From: an uncultured Umboniibacter sp.
GTDB taxonomy: Bacteria > Pseudomonadota > Gammaproteobacteria > Pseudomonadales > DSM-25080
Direction of reading: 5' to 3'
Assembly (NCBI RefSeq): GCF_947497555.1
Contig: NZ_CANMGY010000001.1
Location: 310,001-374,000 of the forward strand
Length of the DNA stretch: 64,000 nucleotides
Shown here in pieces: positions 18,217-27,589 of this stretch. The position numbers and the translations under genes are program-made. How positions within the stretch are numbered: the first letter of the stretch is position 1; each line of letters starts with the position of its first letter. The notes beneath the pieces are model-generated. The model had not been told where the DNA came from. It ran no database searches and was given only the letters and a program-made list of their open reading frames with translations.

Positions 18217-18420
18217 TTAAAACCAGCGCCCTGAATTCCAAACACCCGTCTCAACCGCGACGTATATCGCTAAAGTGCCGAAGGCAATCAATACCACACT
18301 CAATATGCCCATCAGCCGCCATAACTTAAATTCGCCCCGGTCAGCTCGGTGAATAGTGGAATTGAGGTACTCCTCAACACGAGCCAAATCTTCTGGACTC
18401 AAGTCTTCTTTATCACGCAT
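18217..18420 (-). CDS. DUF3094 family small membrane protein
   Basis: 67 residues. A charged N-terminal helix (LSPEDLARVEEYLNSTIHRADRG) precedes one membrane segment (LMGILSVVLIAFGTLAIYVAV). The pattern matches the small DUF3094 family I know from Pseudomonas and relatives, function unknown. It converges with the EVE gene and lies 71 bases before the start of the next rightward-lying leftward gene unit, so it may have its own promoter. Confidence 0.65.
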   Translation of the reverse strand: MRDKEDLSPEDLARVEEYLNSTIHRADRGEFKLWRLMGILSVVLIAFGTLAIYVAVETGVWNSGRWF

Positions 18421-18491
18421 TTTAACGCCCGTTTATCGTTATTATTTTTAACTCAGAGTAACGTGAACCCTGAGCTAAAAACAAGTATTTC

Positions 18492-20165
18492 CTACAGGAC
18501 TAAATCTACGCTTAAACCCGCTTTGATTGAGCTGAGCAAAGCGTTGAATCGCGGCATAATTCGCATTTCAAAGAACTGCATACGCTGTTGTCGCACCGCC
18601 ACATCATCACCCGTAGCCGCTGCCACCATTCGTAGCAGGAAGTGATGATAGCTCAGGTAACCTAACGCATGCAGATAGTCCACACTAATCGCACCTTCGC
18701 GCTGTGGATGCTCCGTTAATACTGCAACCATCTCCTCACTCAGCGTCAGGAATTGCTGGCTAGCTGATACGAAGGTACTATCTGGAGTAAGGCTGGAAAA
18801 GTCATCTAACATCGCCTTGAGTGCACTACCACCGTCCACACAGACCTTACGCTTCACTAAGTCCTGCGCTTGAATACCATTGGTACCCTCGTATATCTGG
18901 GCAATTCGCGCATCGCGGACCCACTGCTCTTGACCCCATTCGCGGACATAGCCGTGACCACCGAAGACTTGTTGGCCTATGACACAGCTTTCAAAACCCT
19001 GGTCGGTCAGGAAGGCCTTCACTACCGGTGTTAGTAGGGCCGCACGTTGCGCCATTGCTGCACTGTTTTCGCTCTTAGAGCAATCCAGACAGTGTGCTGC
19101 GTAGACAGCCAAAGCTCGACCCGCATCCGCCATCACGCGCATTGTTAATAGCATTCGCTTCACATCAGCATGACGATTAATCGCTGTCAGCTCGCCCGCG
19201 ACACTACCTTGCTTGCGCTCAGCGGCATAGGTCATTGCGGAATCATAGGAGGCCACGCCCGATGCGAGACCCTGCACACCGATAGACAAGCGCTCGTAGT
19301 TCATCATGGTAAACATGGCCTGTAAGCCGCGGTTAGCTTCACCCACCAAGTAGCCCTTGGCGCCGTCGAAGTTTACTACGCAGGTTGCCGAGGCATTGAT
19401 CCCCATTTTGTGTTCAATAGAGCCCACGATCACGGCATTCTGCTCACCCAAGCTGCCGTCGTCATTGACATGAAACTTCGGTACTAGAAATAACGAGATA
19501 CCGCGATATCCTGCCGGTGCACCCTCAAGACGAGCGAGCACAAGGTGAATCACATTTTCGGTCATATCTTGATCACCGCCGGTAATAAACATCTTATTAC
19601 CTTCGATGGCATATTCACCGTTGCCTAAATCCTGTGCTTTGGTGCGCAGTAAGCCAAGATCCGAACCCGCATGCGGCTCAGTGAGATCCATCACACCCGC
19701 CCAGCGACCTTCATACAATGCCGGGAGGTAAGTTTTCTTTAGGCTCTCGCTGGCATGTGCGTCAATACACAGCGCCGCACCAACGCTCAAGGTTGAATAC
19801 AGCATGAAACTAGAATTCGCTGAGTAAAACAGCTCATCCGCCATCACTGACAATGCCTTAGGCATCCCCTGGCCACCCCAAACCGGATCACCCGCCATCG
19901 AAGGCCAACCGCCTTCGGAGAATGCAGCCCACGCCTCAACAAACCCAGACGGCGTATGCACACCATCGGCTTCTAATCGACAGCCCTCTTCATCGCCAGA
20001 GCGATTAATAGGAGCCAATGCTTCACGAGCAAACTTTTCGGCTTCACTTAGGATTGCGTCGCCGAGCTCAGCCGTATAGTCCGCAAAGAGTTCACTACCC
20101 TGCCAGCTGTTTTCTAGCTGGAAGACATCACGAAGGAGAAATTGCATTTCATTGAGTGCAGACAT
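18492..20165 (-). CDS. Acyl-CoA dehydrogenase (second of tandem pair)
   Basis: 557 residues. The flavin and substrate motifs are in the expected order: MDLTEPHAGSDLG, KMFITGGDQDMTENVIHLVLAR, KMGINASATCVVNFDGAKGYLVGE. The catalytic base is expected in IYEGTNGIQAQDLV. A C-terminal extension of about 110 residues matches the long FadE5/DmdC-like class. It oxidises an acyl-CoA to the trans-2-enoyl-CoA; the chain length cannot be read. It resembles the 600-residue neighbour throughout, so the two arose by duplication. A strong terminator lies in the 70-base gap between them. Confidence 0.88.
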   Translation of the reverse strand: MSALNEMQFLLRDVFQLENSWQGSELFADYTAELGDAILSEAEKFAREALAPINRSGDEEGCRLEADGVHTPSGFVEAWAAFSEGGWPSMAGDPVWGGQGMPKALSVMADELFYSANSSFMLYSTLSVGAALCIDAHASESLKKTYLPALYEGRWAGVMDLTEPHAGSDLGLLRTKAQDLGNGEYAIEGNKMFITGGDQDMTENVIHLVLARLEGAPAGYRGISLFLVPKFHVNDDGSLGEQNAVIVGSIEHKMGINASATCVVNFDGAKGYLVGEANRGLQAMFTMMNYERLSIGVQGLASGVASYDSAMTYAAERKQGSVAGELTAINRHADVKRMLLTMRVMADAGRALAVYAAHCLDCSKSENSAAMAQRAALLTPVVKAFLTDQGFESCVIGQQVFGGHGYVREWGQEQWVRDARIAQIYEGTNGIQAQDLVKRKVCVDGGSALKAMLDDFSSLTPDSTFVSASQQFLTLSEEMVAVLTEHPQREGAISVDYLHALGYLSYHHFLLRMVAAATGDDVAVRQQRMQFFEMRIMPRFNALLSSIKAGLSVDLVL

Positions 20166-20197
20166 AGGGGCCTCAACTGGAGAAAAGTAGGGGTGTT

Positions 20198-20229
20198 AAA
20201 AAAGGCCGCTGGGATGATCCAGCGGCCTT
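20198..20229 (-). terminator. Rho-independent terminator between the two acyl-CoA dehydrogenase genes
   Basis: On the minus strand an 11-bp perfect stem (AAGGCCGCTGG with CCAGCGGCCTT, arms 20202-20212 and 20219-20229) with a 6-base loop is followed by six T (20203-20198). It should end most transcripts of the upstream gene just 33 bases before the next start, so the second dehydrogenase depends on readthrough or an internal promoter. Confidence 0.85.
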
Positions 20230-20235
20230 GAGGTC

Positions 20236-22038
20236 TTATACGATGACGAACTGTTCTTCGTCCATATCCATGAGCGTATCAAGCGGCGCTTTCATGGTTG
20301 CTGCCAACGTAATAGTACGTGGCAAGATACGCGCGAAGTAGAACTTAGCCGTGTGCAACTTAGCTTCGTAGAAGGCGGTTTCTGACGTGCCAGCAGCAAG
20401 CTTTTCTGCTGCAGTCTTAGCCATCTGAGCCCAGTAGTAGGCCATGCAAACGTAACCCGCGTACATGAGGTAATCAACCGAGGCTGCACCCACTTCTTCC
20501 GGGTTTTCCATGGCTAGCATACCAATGTGCATAGTTAGCTCGCCCCACTCTTTGGTGAGTTCCTGCAGCTTCACTGAGTAACCACCAATCGCTTCATTCT
20601 CTAGGTTCTCTTTCGCGAACACGTAGATTTCTTTGGTCAGTGGTTTCAATAGTTCGCCGCCTGAGCCCAATACTTTACGACCTAGAAGATCAAGACCCTG
20701 AATACCGGTAGTCCCTTCATAGATCGTGGAGATACGACAGTCACGCATGTTCTGCTCTGCTGGCCATTCTGCAGTGTAACCGTGGCCACCGAATACCTGA
20801 ACGCCCAAGCTTGCAGCTTCACAACCTACTTCCGTCATGAACGCCTTACCAATTGGAGTAAGGATAGATAGCAAGTCATCCGCAACCTTACGTTCTTCTT
20901 CATCTTTGCCATCGCTAACGATGTCAGCATTGTAAGCCATGTGGTAACCCATCATGCGCATACCTTCAGTCAACGACTTAATGGTTAGCAACATCCGACG
21001 AACGTCTGGGTGAACAATAATTGGATCGGCTGGACCGTCAGGGTTTTTCTTGCCTGAAAGCGAACGCATCTGCAAGCGGTCACGGGCATAATCAGTAGCG
21101 TGCTGAATAGCTAGCTCTGAGTGAGCCAAACCTTGGAACGCCGTACCGATACGAGCAGAGTTCATCATGGTGAACATGTAGTTCAGACCTTTGTTCTGCT
21201 CGCCAATTAGGAAGCCTTTGGCGCCGTCGAAGTTCATCACACAGGTCGCGTTACCGTGGATACCCATCTTGTGCTCAAGCGCGCCACAGCTTACTGCATT
21301 ACGCTCGGCAACGTTGCCGCTGTCATCAAGATTGTTCTTAGGTACTACGAAAATTGAGATACCTTTGGTGCCCGCTGGAGATCCTGGAACACGAGCCAAC
21401 ACCAAGTGAATGATGTTTTCAGCCAGGTCGTGATCACCCGCTGAGATAAAGATCTTAGTACCGGTAAGCGAGTAGCTACCATCGGCATTCGCTTCCGCTT
21501 TGGTGCGAAGTAGGCCAAGGTCAGAACCACAGTGGGGCTCGGTTAGACACATCGTGCCGGTCCACTCACCTGAAACCATGCGTGGCAGGAAAGTGTCCTT
21601 CTGCTCATTTGAGCCGTGAGCCTCAAGCAAGTGCTTAGCACCGTGCGAAAGACCTGGGTACATACCCCAAGACCAGTTTGCCTGACCAACGATTTCAGAA
21701 ACCGTCATGCCGAGTGAAACCGGAAGGCCTTGGCCGCCGAATTCTGGATCAGCAGAAAGTGAAGGCCAACCGCCTTCAACAAACTTTTGGTAAACTTCTT
21801 TGAAGCCACTTGGCGCGATCACACCATCTTCGCCAAGCTTACACCCTTCACGGTCACCCGTTACATTCGTCGGAGCAATTTCCTGCTCTGCGAAACGACC
21901 AATCTCATCAAGAATGGCATCAACCATATCTGGTGTTGCGTCTTCGCCACCATTGATCTTGGTGTAAAGCGTGTTGAAGTCGAAAATTTCATCGCGAACG
22001 AAACGAATATCACGAAGTGGGGCTTTATAATCTGCCAT
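20236..22038 (-). CDS. Acyl-CoA dehydrogenase (first of tandem pair)
   Basis: 600 residues of the long acyl-CoA dehydrogenase class with a C-terminal extension. Motifs are MCLTEPHCGSDLG, KIFISAGDHDLAENIIHLVLAR, KMGIHGNATCVMNFDGAKGF and the base-containing IYEGTTGIQGLDLLGRK. It carries out the first step of beta-oxidation on an unidentified acyl-CoA. The promoter upstream holds a consensus -35 and a palindrome matching the PsrA fatty-acid repressor, which fits fatty-acid-induced expression. Tandem dehydrogenases of this type also occur in Pseudomonas. Confidence 0.9.
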   Translation of the reverse strand: MADYKAPLRDIRFVRDEIFDFNTLYTKINGGEDATPDMVDAILDEIGRFAEQEIAPTNVTGDREGCKLGEDGVIAPSGFKEVYQKFVEGGWPSLSADPEFGGQGLPVSLGMTVSEIVGQANWSWGMYPGLSHGAKHLLEAHGSNEQKDTFLPRMVSGEWTGTMCLTEPHCGSDLGLLRTKAEANADGSYSLTGTKIFISAGDHDLAENIIHLVLARVPGSPAGTKGISIFVVPKNNLDDSGNVAERNAVSCGALEHKMGIHGNATCVMNFDGAKGFLIGEQNKGLNYMFTMMNSARIGTAFQGLAHSELAIQHATDYARDRLQMRSLSGKKNPDGPADPIIVHPDVRRMLLTIKSLTEGMRMMGYHMAYNADIVSDGKDEEERKVADDLLSILTPIGKAFMTEVGCEAASLGVQVFGGHGYTAEWPAEQNMRDCRISTIYEGTTGIQGLDLLGRKVLGSGGELLKPLTKEIYVFAKENLENEAIGGYSVKLQELTKEWGELTMHIGMLAMENPEEVGAASVDYLMYAGYVCMAYYWAQMAKTAAEKLAAGTSETAFYEAKLHTAKFYFARILPRTITLAATMKAPLDTLMDMDEEQFVIV

Positions 22039-22100
22039 GTGGAGAACCTCTTAATTATACCAATGCGGGCGCCAAAACGAGGGCGCAGACCGAGCTACTA

Positions 22101-22146
22101 TTCAAACACTTGTTTGAAACATACGTTTAAGGTCATAACGTGTCAA
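22101..22146 (-). promoter_or_regulatory. Sigma-70 promoter of acyl-CoA dehydrogenase with PsrA-like operator
   Basis: On the minus strand TTGACA (22146-22141) is 17 bases from TATGTT (22123-22118). Directly downstream, over the start of transcription, lies a perfect inverted repeat TTCAAAC-ACTT-GTTTGAA (22101-22118). This fits the published PsrA site G/CAAAC(N2-4)GTTTG/C. PsrA is a TetR-type repressor released by long-chain fatty acids or acyl-CoA. The position over -10/+1 predicts repression. The start codon is 63 bases further. The rest of the 315-base gap to bioD shows only a weak hairpin near 22320-22341. Confidence 0.65.
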
Positions 22147-22353
22147 GATTTGGACAACACCTTGTTGCCGCGATGCCCTTAAATTTAGTCGAATCTGAAC
22201 AGTTTGCGCGATTGAAACTCGCATTGCCGTCTCCCATGTGACTTGCTTGAAGCCCTTATTTAACAGGACTTCTAACAGATCAACGAAAGACGGCTTGGCG
22301 GTTTCAGCAAAACAGGCAATTTGTGACTAGATAGTCGCAAATAGTTACCGTAT

Positions 22354-23040
22354 TTACCCAATCAACGTCTGTATGTCTATATACGAGGCAGCGGCGTGAG
22401 CAGATTGCTCAGTTAGGAAAGGCACCACTCCAAGACACGGAGCGGGGAGGCGTTGCTTAAGCGTTTCAAGATTCTCCTCAAAGCGAGGCATTGATCCGGT
22501 AGCGCTGTTAGCCACCCAACCAACAAATGGCAAACCGTCGCGGCGAATCGCCTCAACCGTCAGCATGGCATGACTTAGACAACCTAACGTCATATCTATT
22601 ACCAGAATCACACCGAACCCGAGCTCGCGGGCGATCTCCGAAACGTACTCGCGATCATTTAGGGGAACGCGCCAACCACCAGCACCTTCAACCAGCGCAA
22701 AATCCACCGGGGTCATTAACGCCCCGCGGATCTTTCCGGTGATACCGGTGGCATTCAGACGTTTACCCTCATCCACTGCCGCAATGTGTGGCGCAATAGC
22801 CGCTTCTAAACACACCGGATTGACCAGCTGGTAGGGGAGTTGAACCGTAGAGGCCCGCATCAGATTGAGCGCATCTTCATTGCGTAGCTTGCCATCGTGA
22901 AGTTCCGAGCCCGCCGCGATGGGCTTTAACCCAAGCGTACTCAAGGACTGCTGTTGAGCGGCCCAAAGGATTGCCTCAGCAATAAAGGTTTTTCCAACAT
23001 CGGTATTCGTACCGGCAATAAAATAGCGGTGTTTTTTCAT
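22354..23040 (-). CDS. bioD: Dethiobiotin synthetase
   Basis: 228 residues (E. coli 225). The P-loop is IAGTNTDVGKTFIAEAIL, KPIAAGSE is the switch region, and VEGAGGWRVPLN is the glycine-rich substrate loop. It closes the ureido ring of biotin from diaminononanoate, CO2 and ATP. It is the last gene of bioB-bioF-bioHC-bioD, 8 bases after bioHC. No terminator with a T tract follows. Confidence 0.95.
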   Translation of the reverse strand: MKKHRYFIAGTNTDVGKTFIAEAILWAAQQQSLSTLGLKPIAAGSELHDGKLRNEDALNLMRASTVQLPYQLVNPVCLEAAIAPHIAAVDEGKRLNATGITGKIRGALMTPVDFALVEGAGGWRVPLNDREYVSEIARELGFGVILVIDMTLGCLSHAMLTVEAIRRDGLPFVGWVANSATGSMPRFEENLETLKQRLPAPCLGVVPFLTEQSAHAAASYIDIQTLIG

Positions 23041-23048
23041 TATCTATC

Positions 23049-24533
23049 CTAATTCAACTTATTCAGCGTAAGCTGTACCACATCGTAATGGGTGCGGTAG
23101 TTTCCGCCTCCGGCTTGCAACGCAGCGTCACCCCAGCTCTTCAAATCTGACCTTGTGAGGGCCTTGCGCGACCCATTGAGAACACAGTTAGCGCCCACCC
23201 CACGAAGATGCTTAAGTAACTCCGAGAAGTTACTCGCCTCAACAGGCGTTTGGTAGCGCTGCAACTCACTAGCTAGTTGAGAGTCGTTCGCATGTTCCAA
23301 CCAATCCGTATGGGCGGGAAATTGATTCACTCGATTACCTAAACCTGCCTCAACCGCTGACTCTCTCAGCTCCGCTAAACTTAGCTCGCCCAGCGTTGCC
23401 ACCCAGGCTTTACCGTTAGGTTTCAACACTCGAGCGATTTCAGCAAAAACCTTCGCCGGGTTCGAGCACCACTGAATGGCTAGGCTACTGACTAGCACTT
23501 CCACAGAGTTGTCCTCCAGCGGTAACGCTTGCGCATCACCTACCATGGAGTTAAACCCAAGGCTACGGGTATGCGCTACCATCTCTGGACTGAGATCGAT
23601 ACATAGCAACTCGCCGCCAAAGCGTGAATGAAGTTGTTTTGCGCAATAGCCGGTGCCACTGCCTAAATCCACCAGCAGACCTTTCGTTGGCAGCTGAATT
23701 CCTGCCATGAGACTATCTGCCACTCGCTGCTGCAGGTTCGATGATTCCGCATAGCTATCCACAGCGCGCGAGAAACTCCGAGCAACTTTGCGCTGTCTCT
23801 CGCGAAACCAATACTGCTCAATGAGCGCTGCCAAACGCTCGGGTGCAGCTAACGGCAAGTCATGTGACTGGCCCGCCAACACTTCAACCTCTGCCTCCAC
23901 TTCTGGGCGAGGCGCCACCAGCGCATCCTGCTCCCCCAACACGTAAAACGCCCCTTTGGGGACGGGTACATACGCCGCTAAATCAGCCAAGCTAAGCGTG
24001 TAGTTGTTGAGTTCTGCCTGCAAATAATGCGTTATCTGGGTAACATCCGCGGCCAATGGTCCACCGTGCGAAATCAGCGCCGCGAAATAGGCTCGCGCTC
24101 GCTCTCCACCCTTGGCGACTCGCTTTTGAAACTTGGCCAGATCATTTGCCTTAAGGCCATGACCCGACTCCACGACAAAGGAAGCGCGTCCCGCAATGGC
24201 GACGATGGATTCGAATATCACTCCGCGTTGCTGGAGTCGGGCGACGACTTGGACTCCTAGCGACCAAGCTATGACTCGAGGTCGTTCATTCTCCAACTGC
24301 TTGTACAGTGCTTCAAACCAACTCTCGTAATCGCTATCCGCCGGCTGATCCACAACCTGTAAAGGCATGCTTAGCTGATCACTTAGGGCTTGCCATACAG
24401 ACGCCTTAAAGCCCCAGCCATTAAGCACCAGGACTGACGACGGGTTAAAGCTGCCCTGAACATCGCCGTGAGACTGCTGAGCAATCGGCATTGATTCAGC
24501 CGACAGAGGATAAAGCGTGTTAAATAAGGTCAC
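23049..24533 (-). CDS. bioHC: Bifunctional BioH-BioC: pimeloyl-ACP methyl esterase fused to malonyl-ACP methyltransferase
   Basis: 494 residues from GTG 24533, preceded by GGAGG 9 bases upstream; a longer reading from 24572 would overlap bioF by 53 bases. Residues 1-245 are BioH: LNGWGFKASVW oxyanion loop, nucleophile S91 in AWSLG, D203 in GEQDALV and H224 in GQSHDLP, a complete triad. Residues 250-494 are BioC: FSRAVDSYAESSNLQQRVA, SAM loop VDLGSGTGYCAKQL, ALPLEDNSVEVLVSSLAIQW. BioC methylates malonyl-ACP to start pimelate synthesis, and BioH cleaves the finished ester. Such fusions are known in some Cellvibrio-type bacteria. Confidence 0.93.
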   Translation of the reverse strand: MTLFNTLYPLSAESMPIAQQSHGDVQGSFNPSSVLVLNGWGFKASVWQALSDQLSMPLQVVDQPADSDYESWFEALYKQLENERPRVIAWSLGVQVVARLQQRGVIFESIVAIAGRASFVVESGHGLKANDLAKFQKRVAKGGERARAYFAALISHGGPLAADVTQITHYLQAELNNYTLSLADLAAYVPVPKGAFYVLGEQDALVAPRPEVEAEVEVLAGQSHDLPLAAPERLAALIEQYWFRERQRKVARSFSRAVDSYAESSNLQQRVADSLMAGIQLPTKGLLVDLGSGTGYCAKQLHSRFGGELLCIDLSPEMVAHTRSLGFNSMVGDAQALPLEDNSVEVLVSSLAIQWCSNPAKVFAEIARVLKPNGKAWVATLGELSLAELRESAVEAGLGNRVNQFPAHTDWLEHANDSQLASELQRYQTPVEASNFSELLKHLRGVGANCVLNGSRKALTRSDLKSWGDAALQAGGGNYRTHYDVVQLTLNKLN

Positions 24534-25623
24534 TACTTCTGACCTCCGATATAAGTTGTTCAATCTGCTCACTCGTGTGCGCAGCTGATAGTGAAATACG
24601 GAGCCGCTCCGAACCTTTTGCGACAGTCGGTGCGCGAATTGCTCCCACTAGGAAGCCCTTAGCCTCTAACTGCTCCGAGAGCGCCATTAGTCGAGCATTA
24701 TCGCCAACGAGGATAGGCTGAATAGCACTATGGCTGTCACTCAAAGGCAAGCCAGCTTGCTGAGCACAGCGACGAAAGTGAGCAATATTCCGCTGAAGCC
24801 GTGCAATGGCTTCGTCATTTTCCTGAATGAGCTGCAACGCAGCAGAAGTCACTGCGGCCTGAGCGGGAGGCAATGCGGTGGTGTACACATAGGTTCGAGC
24901 GAAATTACTTAAGCCATCAACGAGCGACTTCGATCCACACACTAATGCGCCATAGGATCCCAAGGCCTTACCGCAAGCTACCATCAGAATATCGGGTTTA
25001 ATTGCGGTGCTGGCGCCGCCGCCATGATGACCAATTACCCCTACACCATGGGCGTCGTCAACGAGGAGGGTGGCGCCGTACTCACGACACACTGCCTCAA
25101 TTCCTATGAGATCAGCCAGGTCACCATCCATTGAATAGACACTCTCAATAGCCACTAGGGTGGGCTCATTGGAGCGACTGAGAAAATCGCGCAGCTGGGC
25201 CACATCGTTGTGACGGAAACGGCGAAAATTTGCCCCACTCAGGGAGCCACCATCTAGCAAGCTGGCATGATTTAGGCGGTCATGCAGTACCCGATCTCCC
25301 TTGGCTAGCAACGCAGCCATGATACCCAGGTTGGCAGCGTAGCCGGAGGAGAACACCATGGCTGCCTCATAACCAAAAAACTGCGCAGCGCGCTGCTCAA
25401 GCTCATCGTGGTGTTGGCTGTGGCCCATGACTAGGTGGGAGGCTCGACCGCCCACACCGTGGCTGGCAATTGCATCATGCGCTGCCTGCTTGAGTTCATC
25501 CCGCTGACTGAAATCCAGATAATCATTACTGGCAAAGTCCACACCCTGGCGCACGCGCACGTATCGCTTGGCATTTTCCTGCTCAGCGATAGCTAATCGG
25601 GCGCTTAGGCGATCAATTAGCAC
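24520..25623 (-). CDS. bioF: 8-amino-7-oxononanoate synthase
   Basis: 367 residues, alpha-oxoamine synthase family. The PLP features are [10 protein letters not shown] (Asp and His of the ring pocket) and the Schiff-base lysine in [22 protein letters not shown] near the N-terminus is the usual family block. It condenses pimeloyl-ACP with alanine. Start GTG 25623 overlaps the bioB stop region by 7 bases, and the end overlaps bioHC by 14. Confidence 0.95.
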   Translation of the reverse strand: MLIDRLSARLAIAEQENAKRYVRVRQGVDFASNDYLDFSQRDELKQAAHDAIASHGVGGRASHLVMGHSQHHDELEQRAAQFFGYEAAMVFSSGYAANLGIMAALLAKGDRVLHDRLNHASLLDGGSLSGANFRRFRHNDVAQLRDFLSRSNEPTLVAIESVYSMDGDLADLIGIEAVCREYGATLLVDDAHGVGVIGHHGGGASTAIKPDILMVACGKALGSYGALVCGSKSLVDGLSNFARTYVYTTALPPAQAAVTSAALQLIQENDEAIARLQRNIAHFRRCAQQAGLPLSDSHSAIQPILVGDNARLMALSEQLEAKGFLVGAIRAPTVAKGSERLRISLSAAHTSEQIEQLISEVRSSDLI

Positions 25624-26639
25624 GCAGCATCCATGGCGTCGTAGAAGGTTTTTGCTGCGGGTTTCGCCGGCTGCTCCTTCAATTCCTCGCGATTGATCCC
25701 CAAGCGTGCGAACAGCTTAAGATCATCATTGGCTTCTGGGTTTGGTGTTGTTAATAACTTCTCACCATAGAAAATAGAGTTCGCGCCGGCAAAAAACGCC
25801 ATAGCTTGCATCTCATCGGACATTTCTTCACGGCCGGCTGACAAACGAACATAGCTAGTGGGCATGATGATTCGCGCTACCGCGATGGTGCGAATAAACT
25901 CGATAGGGTCTAATACCTCTTGCCCCTCAAGTGGCGTGCCAGCGCAGGCAACCAACTGGTTAATAGGTACTGATTCTGGGTGCATCGGTAAGTTTGCCAA
26001 CTGTACCAGCAAGCCCACGCGGTCACGCTGCTCTTCGCCTAAACCTACGATTCCACCAGCACAGACTTTCATGCCCGAATCGCGAACGTTCTGCAACGTT
26101 TCCAACCTATCTGAGTAGGTACGCGTGGTGATAATTTCGCCATAATACTCAGGCGAAGTGTCGAGGTTATGGTTGTAATAATCTAAGCCAGCATCAGCTA
26201 AAGCCTGAGCTTTATCGTCGGATAACATACCCAAAGTCATGCAGGTTTCTAGGCCAAGCGCTTTAACTTCCTTAACCATCTCGATGACGTAGGGCATGTC
26301 CTTTGCCTTGGGGCTACGCCATGCGGCACCCATGCAGAAACGTGTTGCCCCAGTTGCTTTGGCGTCTTTCGCCTCTTCGACAACGCGCTGGAGTTCCATC
26401 AAACGTTCACGCTCAAGACCGGTATCATAGCGAGCACTCTGAGGGCAGTAGGTACAGTCTTCTGGGCAGGCACCGGTTTTAATCGATAGCAAACGGCTCA
26501 CCTGAACTTGATTGGGGTCAAAGTTCTGACGATGAATAGTCTGCGCAGCGAACAACAGATCATTTAACGGACGATTAAATAACTCGGATACTTCGGCCAC
26601 CGACCAATCATGGCGGGTAACAGGAGAGGATGCTGTCAT
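25617..26639 (-). CDS. bioB: Biotin synthase (radical SAM)
   Basis: 340 residues (E. coli 346). The radical SAM cluster motif is [11 protein letters not shown]. The N-terminus has [19 protein letters not shown], and [32 protein letters not shown] is the C-terminal BioB block. It inserts sulphur into dethiobiotin using a second Fe-S cluster. It leads the bio operon, with a BirA operator 110-141 bases upstream. Confidence 0.97.
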   Translation of the reverse strand: MTASSPVTRHDWSVAEVSELFNRPLNDLLFAAQTIHRQNFDPNQVQVSRLLSIKTGACPEDCTYCPQSARYDTGLERERLMELQRVVEEAKDAKATGATRFCMGAAWRSPKAKDMPYVIEMVKEVKALGLETCMTLGMLSDDKAQALADAGLDYYNHNLDTSPEYYGEIITTRTYSDRLETLQNVRDSGMKVCAGGIVGLGEEQRDRVGLLVQLANLPMHPESVPINQLVACAGTPLEGQEVLDPIEFIRTIAVARIIMPTSYVRLSAGREEMSDEMQAMAFFAGANSIFYGEKLLTTPNPEANDDLKLFARLGINREELKEQPAKPAAKTFYDAMDAAC

Positions 26640-26717
26640 AATAGGTTCTCGCTATTCATTATATTTAGGGCGCAAAGGCGTAATGTCACTGCTGTCAGCC
26701 CTGCGCAAAGGTTCTCT

Positions 26718-27518
26718 ATGGAAGACATCCTGCGAAAGCTCAGATTGATTGTCAACCAAATTTCGCTAAATGGTTTACATTGGCGACAAAGTACCCAGAA
26801 ACTGATGGCCGAACTCCCATTTGAATGTCCGCTGTGCCGCTGTGGCTGTGTCTGGCCGGATCGTTGCTGTGGGCCATGTGCAAACGAATTACCGTGGAAT
26901 TTGCAGGCCTGTCGAGTTTGTGCGCACCCCTTACAACGGAGCAAAGATCGATGCTTGGTGTGCCCGCCCCACAACTGGGATCTCGCCTTCTCGGCATTCT
27001 CCTATCGTGCGGAAGTTCGCTGGGCACTAGCACGCCTTAAACTATCCGAAGCTATCGATCTAGGCGCGATGTTAGGCCAACTCCTAGAACAGTATCTCAA
27101 TACTCGCCGCTTGGCCTCACTCCCCGATGCGATTATCCCGATTCCAATTAGCCGACAACGTTTCCGCGAGCGAGGCTTTAATCAGGTAGAGGCGCTGCTC
27201 AAGGGTATGAGTTGGCGGTATCGTAACCGCGTTCATCCACTACTCGACGTGTCGTCCAGCGCTAACGTAAAGGCTCGCAATGCCACCCAGCGTTGGCGGC
27301 GCAACAATCCCTTTCAAGTCACTCAAGAGGTACCCGAACGTATTGCGATATTGGATGACATCTACACCACTGGTTCCACCCTCAGCAGGGCCACTGAGAT
27401 ACTGCAGCAAGCGGGTGCAAAATATGTGGAAGTCTGGACCATAGCGCGAACCCCACGACCGGGCTACGGAGACTGTTATTGGCTTCCGGATACGACATCT
27501 TATTCAACCACAGATTAG
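26718..27518 (+). CDS. comF: ComF family phosphoribosyltransferase-like protein
   Basis: 266 residues from ATG 26718 (AAAGG upstream); ATG 26805, just before the first cysteine, would give 237. The N-terminal zinc-ribbon cysteines are in CPLCRCGC, CCGPC, CRVC and CLVC. The C-terminal part is a type I phosphoribosyltransferase fold with IAILDDIYTTGSTLSRA as the PRPP loop. ComF aids DNA uptake in naturally competent bacteria; elsewhere its role is open. It is divergent from bioB, as in Pseudomonas. The choice of start matters because the BirA site falls between the two candidate ATGs. Confidence 0.88.
   Translation: MEDILRKLRLIVNQISLNGLHWRQSTQKLMAELPFECPLCRCGCVWPDRCCGPCANELPWNLQACRVCAHPLQRSKDRCLVCPPHNWDLAFSAFSYRAEVRWALARLKLSEAIDLGAMLGQLLEQYLNTRRLASLPDAIIPIPISRQRFRERGFNQVEALLKGMSWRYRNRVHPLLDVSSSANVKARNATQRWRRNNPFQVTQEVPERIAILDDIYTTGSTLSRATEILQQAGAKYVEVWTIARTPRPGYGDCYWLPDTTSYSTTD
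26727..26780 (-). promoter_or_regulatory. BirA operator and bioB promoter
   Basis: TTGTCAACC at 26749-26757 and GGTTTACAT at 26772-26780, with a 14-base spacer, form the BirA (BioR-independent) operator; the enteric consensus is TTGTAAACC-N14/15-GGTTTACAA, so 16 of 18 positions match. On the minus strand a consensus -35 TTGACA (26755-26750) lies inside the left arm, with a weaker -10 CAGGAT (26732-26727) 17 bases on. Binding of biotinyl-AMP-BirA would block RNA polymerase at bioB. The site is within comF if ATG 26718 is used. Confidence 0.85.
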
Positions 27519-27589
27519 TCAGGCCGATTATTAACGCCGCCACCTAAAAGGGAGTACACTAGCGAGATACTTTTGGGATATCGCTCACT

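Noticed and set aside
21787-22182. 131-codon open frame on the plus strand
   Set aside because: Antisense to the start of the acyl-CoA dehydrogenase and its promoter; no ribosome site and no family.
22320-22341. Imperfect hairpin TTTGTGACTA / TAGTCGCAAA after bioD
   Set aside because: Considered as the bio operon terminator, but it leaves almost no loop, has a mismatch pair and no T tract.
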